From CAWCPR01 sp963797475 (GTDB lineage Bacteria > Chloroflexota > Anaerolineae > Anaerolineales > UBA4823): a DNA stretch of 64,000 nt. The DNA lies in the NCBI GenBank assembly GCA_963797475.1, contig CAWCPR010000001.1, positions 1,488,001 to 1,552,000 of the forward strand. The letters are read 5' to 3'. The number at the start of each line of letters is the position of its first letter. Position 1 is the first letter of the stretch. The notes beneath the pieces are model-generated. The model had not been told where the DNA came from and searched no databases. It saw only the letters and a list, made by a program, of their open reading frames with translations. Below, in pieces: positions 47,504-55,090 of this stretch. Position numbers and translations under genes: made by a program.

Positions 47504-48732
47504 CTCTGAACTCCTTCAAAAGAGCTTTTATTAATTTCAAATTTCGCATTAAGATCAACCAGCCCCTTAGAGCTATCTGAGCCAATAATAGAGAATCCCA
47601 TGGCTCTTTCCAAACAATCATAAAAATGACTGAAATCGGCGGCTGCGATGTCTACACCTATTTCATAATCACCGTCAAGAAGAGGTAAATCCAAGGCGAA
47701 TTGAACCCGGCAACGTTCGCCTGCCGTGAAACGTGGTGTTTGGATCTTCATCCAGTTTGTGGTTGTATCATAAACTACTCGTCCATCAGGTGTCCGAATG
47801 ATCAAGGAAAAAACTGGCTGATGTACTTCTTTATGGAATAAGATATCAGCGGCAACAACAACGGGCTCACCTGAACACAACACCGTTGCTGGTTGATTTT
47901 CCGAATTCAACAGGACAACATTTTCGATCTCTGCATCAAAAGTCATGAAACGCTGAGATAATCCTCCCTCGAACGGTATCTGAACTTGCGTTTGGCGAGC
48001 TGCTTTGCGAAGTGCGTCCGAATAAGCAACAACAGCTTCAGGCGCGCTCCCCTGAAAAATAGCTTCGCCGCGATACATTACAAGGCCCTGTTCACATACA
48101 CGTCGAACAGCCTCCATATTGTGCGAAACAAAAATTAATGTTGTTCCATTTCTGCGAAGCTCCTCCATTCGAGCGAAACATTTCAACTGAAAGGGGTAGT
48201 CTCCTACTGCCAAAACCTCATCCACGAGCAATACATCCGGGTCTACATGAGCTGCAATGGCAAACCCCAGGCGGGCGTACATTCCCGAGGAATAGCGTTT
48301 CACCGGCGTGTCGAGGTATTCTCCAATCCCCGCAAATTCGACGATTTCATCAAATCGGGCTTTAATCTCCGATCTCCGCATTCCAAGAATTGCCCCATTC
48401 AGAAAAATGTTTTCCCTACCACTCAGATCGAAATGAAACCCTGCACCAAGTTCTATCAATGCAGCAAACCGACCGTTGATGAACAAATCTCCACTGGTAG
48501 GATGGGTCACTCTTGATAACAGTTTTAATATGGTGGTTTTCCCAGCACCATTTGGGCCAATAATTCCCAATGACTCGCCTGGCTTCAGTTCAAAGCTTAC
48601 ATCCTTCACTGCCCAGTGGTATTTACGAGACTTTGACTCTTTGCGGATAACAAACATCTCGCGCAAACTGGTCAACCCGGCGCCAATTCGATAACGTTTT
48701 GATAACTGATTCACTACAATAGAAGGAGTCAT
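47500..48732 (-). CDS. ABC transporter ATP-binding protein for polysaccharide export (Wzt-like)
   Basis: This 410-residue protein has an ATPase domain (about 1-250) with Walker A GPNGAGKTT, the signature YSSGMYARLGFAIAAHV, Walker B LLVDEVLAVGD and the switch His in IFVSHNMEA. Its 160-residue C-terminal beta domain (from about 255) matches the layout of Wzt glycan-binding domains, which recognise the finished, capped chain. It works with the permease directly upstream and energises export across the inner membrane. The C-terminal domain implies chain-end recognition; the cap is unknown. Confidence 0.94.
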   Translation of the reverse strand: MTPSIVVNQLSKRYRIGAGLTSLREMFVIRKESKSRKYHWAVKDVSFELKPGESLGIIGPNGAGKTTILKLLSRVTHPTSGDLFINGRFAALIELGAGFHFDLSGRENIFLNGAILGMRRSEIKARFDEIVEFAGIGEYLDTPVKRYSSGMYARLGFAIAAHVDPDVLLVDEVLAVGDYPFQLKCFARMEELRRNGTTLIFVSHNMEAVRRVCEQGLVMYRGEAIFQGSAPEAVVAYSDALRKAARQTQVQIPFEGGLSQRFMTFDAEIENVVLLNSENQPATVLCSGEPVVVAADILFHKEVHQPVFSLIIRTPDGRVVYDTTTNWMKIQTPRFTAGERCRVQFALDLPLLDGDYEIGVDIAAADFSHFYDCLERAMGFSIIGSDSSKGLVDLNAKFEINKSSFEGVQR

Positions 48733-48740
48733 TCTTATAC

Positions 48741-49625
48741 CTATACGACATCCGCAAATTGAAATTCTACTCGCTTAAAGAACCAATAGCCAAATAACAG
48801 GCAAACTAGTGCTACTCCAGCAGATAAGTAGAAATAGGCATCAGGCAATTTTTGGTAAAGCAATACAGCTCGGTAAGCCTCCATCACTCCGGCCATAGGG
48901 TTGAGGAAGTATAAGGAACGAAAGCGCTCAGGTACGGATGTGACAGGGTAAATGATCGGCGTGGCATAGAGCCATATTTGCAAAACAAGAGCAAAGATCG
49001 GCCGGATATCCCTGTAAAAAACGTTCAAAGCAGCTCCGATTAACCCCAAACCAATTGAGATGGCTAATTGTGAAATAATAATAAGCGGTAGAAACAGCCA
49101 ACCCTCTATAAAGATTGGCACCCTATAAATGAACATCAAAATCACAAAAACACCTTCGGCGATAAAAAAATCAAATAGTCGGGCAAAAAGTGCAGCGATG
49201 GGTAAAATTTCACGGGGAAAATAAATTTTGCTTACCAAATTCATATTTCCAACGAGCAAATCAACCATATCGGAGATAGAACTTGTAAAAAGCGTCCAGG
49301 GTACCATTGCCGTGTATGAGAATATAATGTAGGGTACCCCTTGAGTGTCCACCGGGACAAAATAAGTGAAAATGACACTAAAAATAGCTACCGCCGCAGC
49401 GGGTTGAATAACCGCCCACAACCCACCCAAGATAGACTGCTTATACCTGGCTTTGATCGTACGATAGGTCCAGGTCCAAATCAATTCTTTTGAATTGAGA
49501 AGCAGTCGAATATCGGATAGGATTTTTATTTGCCTTTTTTTGAGGTGTGTCGGTTCGACATTTGCAACATTGATATCTTGTATTGGCATCTCTGGATAAT
49601 TATTATTCACTTCTAAATTCTCCAA
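48741..49625 (-). CDS. ABC transporter permease for polysaccharide export (Wzm-like)
   Basis: This 294-residue ABC-2-type permease has six hydrophobic segments in the last 240 residues and the family loops YKQSILGGLWAVIQPAA and YFLNPMAGVMEAYR. It opens the export operon on the minus strand. The listed start is a TTG; the GGAG inside its first codons lies nine bases before an in-frame GTG (49608-49610), so translation may really begin there, giving about 289 residues. Together with Wzt-like 47500-48732 it forms an ABC-type O-antigen or capsule exporter. Confidence 0.93.
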   Translation of the reverse strand: MENLEVNNNYPEMPIQDINVANVEPTHLKKRQIKILSDIRLLLNSKELIWTWTYRTIKARYKQSILGGLWAVIQPAAAVAIFSVIFTYFVPVDTQGVPYIIFSYTAMVPWTLFTSSISDMVDLLVGNMNLVSKIYFPREILPIAALFARLFDFFIAEGVFVILMFIYRVPIFIEGWLFLPLIIISQLAISIGLGLIGAALNVFYRDIRPIFALVLQIWLYATPIIYPVTSVPERFRSLYFLNPMAGVMEAYRAVLLYQKLPDAYFYLSAGVALVCLLFGYWFFKRVEFQFADVV

Positions 49626-49800
49626 AACAAATTTATTAATTTAATGATTACTCATAGATCCTTAAAATCTACCGGCATTTCAACACAACCCATACAGTCC
49701 TTGATCTCAAATTCGCATTTGATTCAAAAATAAGCGCTACGCTACTCGTAAACTTTAGATCACTTATTTGGAGACAGATACAATCAAACAAAAAATTCCT

Positions 49801-51327
49801 TTAATTGCCAAAACGACGGGTCTTTTGTACGATAATCACTACCAAAATCAGCAAGAAAACCGGGATAATACCGAGCATGGATGCCGTTAATGGGCTGGCT
49901 GAATTAGGTTCAACCGCCGTTAAGGATTGGTTTGGTGGTTCATCTTGATTTAGAAGGGTAGCATCAAAATTGGTGGGAGGTGGTGTAAGGGATTCGTCCG
50001 AGGACTGTGGGGTTATAAAAACCGGTTCAATCCCTGGTGGGGCCTGGGTCAGTTCTTCCGATGAGTTCAAATCCGCATATGAATACCAGACGCCGTTTTG
50101 GTTCTGGATACCATTTCCTGGGTCTGTCCGCCAGGTGACCAGGATTGCACTTCCGTGAATTACAACTGCACTCGCATCGAACGGGTCGAATGAATTGTCG
50201 TTCCCGACCATAACCCGCGGCCCTGAAACGACTGCTTCGGGATCAGCCCAATGACTCCCTTGCCAAATACTATGCCATAAGCCATGTATATCTGGGCTCC
50301 CTGGGATGCGCTGCCCAAAAAATAAATGTAAACCATCGTTGCCATCTATTAAAAGGGAGAGAGTCCCATTTACACCAATATGTCGAGGAAAAACGATTTC
50401 AGGATTAGCCCATGTGAGCCCGTTGTCCTCCGAACGTCTCATCACGATCTTAGGGGTCGCATAATACAAGGCAAAAACAGTGCCTTGGTATTTAATAATA
50501 GTTGGAAGCAAAACCCCGTACCCAGCTTGCACCTCGGATAATTTTATCGGCTCGCTCCATTGCCATTGACCAATTTTTACTCTGGCGTAATAGATACTCC
50601 GTCCCTCTCCACCCAGAGTATCGACATTCCATACAGCATGCAGCCATCCTGTGTCATCCAAATAAGCCTTGAGTCCAGATGTAAGCAATTTGTCATCGCC
50701 GGTTAAAAACAATGGAACAGGATCCGACCAGGTATCGCCATTATCCATAGAATAAACCGCGTATATTCCGTTACCGTCTTGGTTTCCACCATATAAGATC
50801 ACAAAAGTTCCATTGTTATCTGCAGAAAATGAGGCATTAGGTGGGGTTTTCGCAAAATCAGCCGCTTCAACAAGATTTGACCATGCTGAAGCCCGGCCGG
50901 CTAATTCTACAGGGGCCTTAGAATAATAAATATTGGCACCTAAATCATGACCTCCAAAAAACACAACATGAATAATCCCGGCTTGATCAATGAACACCCC
51001 TTTAATCCATGCTTCGTTAAATAAGGGGGATAGCAGTATGTCAATAGGTTCAGTCCATCCCTGTTCCATAGTCCATTTGTTGTAAAAAATCGCCTCTCCT
51101 GGCTCATTTGAATCAGAAACGTAAGGCTGAGATGCGAAAGAATGCACGGTCCAATTTTGATCAGCCACCAAAATCGGCGGGCTGGTTGCATTATCAAATC
51201 CGGGTATGCGTTGCTTTGGTGTCCAAATGGATGCCGGTTGGGCGAATGCAGAAATTTCGTTCCTCCAAGTAGTGAAAATCAGGATGAATAGCGCAATTAT
51301 GCAAAAGAAAATTCTTCTCATTTTCAT
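49801..51327 (-). CDS. Secreted BNR-repeat beta-propeller protein with C-terminal membrane anchor
   Basis: This 508-residue protein has a signal peptide (RRIFFCIIALFILIF, about 4-18) and a propeller of repeats with Asp-box motifs such as MDNGDTWSDP and SEDNGLTWANP. A Ser/Pro-rich linker follows (SLTPPPTNFDATL), then one C-terminal membrane segment (MLGIIPVFLLILVVIIV) with a basic tail. Sialidase-type propellers bind or cut glycans, but the catalytic Arg triad is not obvious, so binding is the safer call. It resembles the larger protein at 55091-57772 in layout. It diverges from the + strand gene at 51541. Confidence 0.82.
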   Translation of the reverse strand: MKMRRIFFCIIALFILIFTTWRNEISAFAQPASIWTPKQRIPGFDNATSPPILVADQNWTVHSFASQPYVSDSNEPGEAIFYNKWTMEQGWTEPIDILLSPLFNEAWIKGVFIDQAGIIHVVFFGGHDLGANIYYSKAPVELAGRASAWSNLVEAADFAKTPPNASFSADNNGTFVILYGGNQDGNGIYAVYSMDNGDTWSDPVPLFLTGDDKLLTSGLKAYLDDTGWLHAVWNVDTLGGEGRSIYYARVKIGQWQWSEPIKLSEVQAGYGVLLPTIIKYQGTVFALYYATPKIVMRRSEDNGLTWANPEIVFPRHIGVNGTLSLLIDGNDGLHLFFGQRIPGSPDIHGLWHSIWQGSHWADPEAVVSGPRVMVGNDNSFDPFDASAVVIHGSAILVTWRTDPGNGIQNQNGVWYSYADLNSSEELTQAPPGIEPVFITPQSSDESLTPPPTNFDATLLNQDEPPNQSLTAVEPNSASPLTASMLGIIPVFLLILVVIIVQKTRRFGN

Positions 51328-51540
51328 ACTATGAATGTTTTATAAAAATGGTCGAACCACAAGCGCCCAACCCTATTGCCTATCAAAAATGATAACAATG
51401 TTTTTCATAACCTTAATCGACCTTTAAGAGCATCTACTCATCAATTCAATTAAAATCGCTTACACTTGGTTGTCACAAAGATCACAAGTACATTTGAATG
51501 CTAATTTCCACTGGCTCGATCGACACAGGATGAGAATAGA

Positions 51541-53478
51541 ATGAAAACACAAACAAATTTTTGGAAACGTATGATTAGAGGATTTCTAGTAGTTGCTATT
51601 TGGCTTTCAATGTCATGTGTTTCCGCTCTTGCAGATACTAACCCTACCAATCCTAACAATACACAAAGCGCCAGCACCACGATCTATTTGCCTATTATTG
51701 TACGTCCTATAGGCTTTACACCCCCTACACCTGCCCCGACAATAGAGCCTACTCCAGAACCAACTATCGGACCTACGTCACAGCCTACTCCTACAGACAC
51801 CCCCGAACCGACTACAGTTCCACCCCCTCCCAACAGTACGACTTACTATATCTCGCCCTCAGGAAGTGATCACAATTCCGGTAAAACCATGGACCAACCC
51901 TGGGAAACCTTCAACCACGCATGGCAATATCTATACCCGGGGGATACATTAATTCTCTTAGACGGCGTTTACAACCAATCTATAAACCCTAATGTCCGAG
52001 ATGGAAGTCCCGGGTACCCAATCACTGTCAAAGCCCTTCACGACGGGAAAGCCATCATCGATGGTCAGAATGCCCGTGTAACTGTATCATTTGGTTATGA
52101 GCCCAACGGCTGGTGGGCGGGTAGCTATTTTGTGATTGAAGGGGTCGTTGCAAGAAATAGCAGCGAAAGTGTCTATGAGATTGACGCCAATCACGTCACT
52201 TTACGCCGGGTGTCCGGATATAACGCGAATAAGAATGACAATGTACATGTCTACGTAATACAGGGTAACTACAATTTGATCGAAGATTGCGTGGCAGCCG
52301 GCATCGGAAGAAAGATGATCGTTGTCTATGCTAGCCAAGACATATATGGGCAACATAACACAATACGACGTTGCTTTACCAGCTATCGAAATTGGGATGG
52401 GAGGAATTTTACCGACGAGTGGCCGTGGAATGAGAACTATGAGGCCTATAGTGCTGACTACACCACTTTCGAAAATGATATCGCCTATGGTTATTTCGCC
52501 AACGCTGGCTTCAGCCTCCTGGCGCAAGGCGGTGGGGATAATAACACGGGCAATAAAATCCTGGGCTCCATCGCCATCATGGGCGGGTTAGATTTCGAGG
52601 ATAATCCCATCCATTGGGGCGACATCCGTCCCCAGCCCAGTGTAGAATCAAACATAAAAAATGTGTATGAACCCTGTCATCGTACGGGGATCTTTATGGG
52701 ACACGGATCAACCAGCATCATCCAAAACAACCTCATCCAGGACGTCTTTTCCTGGGGCAACGCCAGCCTTGGATTATGTGTTGCAGAAGATCCCCAAATG
52801 ATAAATAACGTCGTCAACCGGGTAACTATCTACCATAATGGCCTTGATTTACCCGTTTATAACAACAGCATCGATATGCGTGCAGAAGATCTTTCTGGTC
52901 TTTCGATCACAAATAGCCGCATTGACGTAATAAAATCCTCCGGGCAAAGTTTTACTGGAGAAGGAGCTCGGCTGCAAAACCGATACATAAATGGCGTCTT
53001 GAAGGACGGGTCGGATGGCACCCCGGCCCAACCTCTCTGGCCCTGGCCGATGGAGCAGCGCATTCGGGATGAGATGGGAATCTCGGTTACCAACTTGATC
53101 GCCGGCATTATCCCGAGCCAGGTTAGCCCCATCCAAGATGACAACAGGCCTTTTCTGGCCGTTTCTCCAGCAATGGAACCATTCGGCCAAGTCCAGGTCG
53201 GCCAGAGCTCGTCCAGGTTTATTACTCTCAAAAACCTCGGCACAGGATCCTTATCGGTTGATCAATATCAGATCACGGGTGGTCCTTATTCAGTAACATC
53301 AGGTGGGACCTGCCCCAACCTGCCCTTTACCCTTACACCCTCTCAATCCTGCACGGTCCGGATCACATTCCAACCGCAAAATACTCAGACGCAAACGGAA
53401 TATATCTACTTTAATTCTAATGACCTGGCGCCCTATCCGGCTTCACCGAACGTCTATCTATCCGGAATTGGGAGGTAA
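51541..53478 (+). CDS. Secreted parallel beta-helix protein with C-terminal choice-of-anchor-like domain
   Basis: This 645-residue protein has a signal peptide (RGFLVVAIWLSMSCVSALA, about 13-31), then TTIYLPIIVRP and a Thr/Pro linker (about 60-98). TYYISPSGSDHNSGKTMDQP begins a right-handed beta-helix of the pectate-lyase/DUF1565 type (about 100-480). The last 120 residues (FGQVQVGQSSSRFITLKNLG) are an immunoglobulin-like HYDIN/choice-of-anchor-D domain. Such helices bind or cleave acidic polysaccharides. AGGATGAGA lies before the ATG. It and the next gene are the only multi-gene + strand unit in the window. Confidence 0.82.
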   Translation: MKTQTNFWKRMIRGFLVVAIWLSMSCVSALADTNPTNPNNTQSASTTIYLPIIVRPIGFTPPTPAPTIEPTPEPTIGPTSQPTPTDTPEPTTVPPPPNSTTYYISPSGSDHNSGKTMDQPWETFNHAWQYLYPGDTLILLDGVYNQSINPNVRDGSPGYPITVKALHDGKAIIDGQNARVTVSFGYEPNGWWAGSYFVIEGVVARNSSESVYEIDANHVTLRRVSGYNANKNDNVHVYVIQGNYNLIEDCVAAGIGRKMIVVYASQDIYGQHNTIRRCFTSYRNWDGRNFTDEWPWNENYEAYSADYTTFENDIAYGYFANAGFSLLAQGGGDNNTGNKILGSIAIMGGLDFEDNPIHWGDIRPQPSVESNIKNVYEPCHRTGIFMGHGSTSIIQNNLIQDVFSWGNASLGLCVAEDPQMINNVVNRVTIYHNGLDLPVYNNSIDMRAEDLSGLSITNSRIDVIKSSGQSFTGEGARLQNRYINGVLKDGSDGTPAQPLWPWPMEQRIRDEMGISVTNLIAGIIPSQVSPIQDDNRPFLAVSPAMEPFGQVQVGQSSSRFITLKNLGTGSLSVDQYQITGGPYSVTSGGTCPNLPFTLTPSQSCTVRITFQPQNTQTQTEYIYFNSNDLAPYPASPNVYLSGIGR

Positions 53479-53541
53479 GGTATTTGCTCGAGATTTTGGT
53501 TCAAAGAAAGATTGGAGACTTTAACCACCAATTAAACGCCT

Positions 53542-55086
53542 ATGAATGAGAAAGCACCTTCTATCAAGAACGATCGATTGCGGCGGTGGATCATTGCTTT
53601 ACTGTTTCTGGCAATTTTCCTGGCGCTCACCTCGAAAGTATCTCAATCTTTAGATCTTATTCACCCTGCATTAGCCGGCAGTGGTACGCAGCGTCGTGTG
53701 AATGTACCTTATCTCGGTGCAGCGCCTGGGGCTGGTTTATTTACACCGGCGATATTCTGGTTTGGCCAGGTTGACCGCACCAGCAACTATGCCGACACGC
53801 GTATCTATTATTATGATGACTATCTGAAAGTAGTGTTCCATATTATGGATCGGATGCTATGGAGGGATACCACCCCTTCCGCATCCGACTTGACGAATTG
53901 GGACGCTATCAGCCTGTACTTTAACCTGGACGGAAACGTCGGAACCGTCCCTGGCGCCAACGCTTACCAGTTTGAAGTGATGCTGGACAATTTCCAGGCT
54001 ACACTAAAAGGAAATGGATCCGGTTGGTCAAGCGCTTCGCTACCTTTCACTCCGACTACGGTATGGCGAGGCTCTCAAGGGCCAAATAGCAATACAGACG
54101 CCGAAGGTTGGCAGGCGGAGATCGTCATCCCGTTCACCAGCTTTGGCCTTTCGCAAAAGCCGCCAACAGGGACCATATGGGGACTTGCCGTTGCACTGCA
54201 CGACCGAGACGACGCAAATGGGACGATGATCCGGACGACTACCTGGCCTGAGGCAATGGACACGAACGCCCCAGCTACCTGGGGATCAATGCGTTTTGGG
54301 GTGCCGGCATATAACCCGCCTGCAGTGTCTCCGTCAGGCACGTACACCATCCGCCAGGGGTTAAACGGTGTAACAGTCAAGGATGCGGAGGTAGGCGGTC
54401 ACACAATCTGTGGTGGCCCAATAGACAAATGGACCGAATGGGGGATCGCCAATTACGCCGGTTATTCTCAAATTAATATCCAAAACCAATGGGATATTTC
54501 TGACTGGCCTTGCTTCTCCAAGTATTACATCACGTTCCCCCTGGATTCCCTACCTAAAAATCAATTGGTTATCTCTGCCTCTTTTTCAATGTATCTTTTC
54601 GGTAATGCCTGGGGGCCGCCTCCAAACTCCTATATCCTGGCGCTAACTGTTGGCGAGGATTGGGATGAAAACACCATCAACTGGAACAACGCCCCGCTGG
54701 CAACCGAGAATATCTCCGGCACCTGGGTTTACCCTGTGCAAAATCCACCTAATTGGGATTTATATACCTGGGATATCAGCCGCGCGTTGGCAGATGCATA
54801 TCAGAATGGAATTCCCCTGCGGCTGGCATTTTACTCGATCGCCGGAGAAATGCATAGCGGAAAATATTTCACTTCTTCGGACTGGTCAGAAGAAGAAGGC
54901 CGGCCATGGTTGAGCGTGGTTCTAGGAGATGGAGGAACAGGCGTTCCCAATCCTACATCCACTCTGCCCGCTCCCACAACCACTTCGCCAGTTCCCACGG
55001 CTACCCCATCGCCACCCCTTCCACCCCCTTGTGGCACGCCTGGAAATCCCTGTCACTACCTTTACATACCTGTAACTACCAAATGA
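53542..55086 (+). CDS. Secreted DOMON/CBM9-like plus DNRLRE-like protein
   Basis: This 514-residue protein has a signal peptide (RWIIALLFLAIFLALTSKV, about 15-33). The first domain (about 65-255) resembles the DOMON/CBM9-like family (DAISLYFNLDGN, EVMLDNFQATLKGNG). The second (about 270-470) looks like a DNRLRE-type adhesion domain (LTVGEDWDENTINWNNAPLA, WDISRALADA). A Thr/Pro linker and a C-terminal CHYLYIPVTTK follow. No membrane helix is present at the C-terminus. It sits 63 bases after the beta-helix gene and ends four bases from the convergent BNR gene. A carbohydrate-binding, surface-retained role is likely. Confidence 0.75.
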   Translation: MNEKAPSIKNDRLRRWIIALLFLAIFLALTSKVSQSLDLIHPALAGSGTQRRVNVPYLGAAPGAGLFTPAIFWFGQVDRTSNYADTRIYYYDDYLKVVFHIMDRMLWRDTTPSASDLTNWDAISLYFNLDGNVGTVPGANAYQFEVMLDNFQATLKGNGSGWSSASLPFTPTTVWRGSQGPNSNTDAEGWQAEIVIPFTSFGLSQKPPTGTIWGLAVALHDRDDANGTMIRTTTWPEAMDTNAPATWGSMRFGVPAYNPPAVSPSGTYTIRQGLNGVTVKDAEVGGHTICGGPIDKWTEWGIANYAGYSQINIQNQWDISDWPCFSKYYITFPLDSLPKNQLVISASFSMYLFGNAWGPPPNSYILALTVGEDWDENTINWNNAPLATENISGTWVYPVQNPPNWDLYTWDISRALADAYQNGIPLRLAFYSIAGEMHSGKYFTSSDWSEEEGRPWLSVVLGDGGTGVPNPTSTLPAPTTTSPVPTATPSPPLPPPCGTPGNPCHYLYIPVTTK

Positions 55087-55090
55087 AAAT

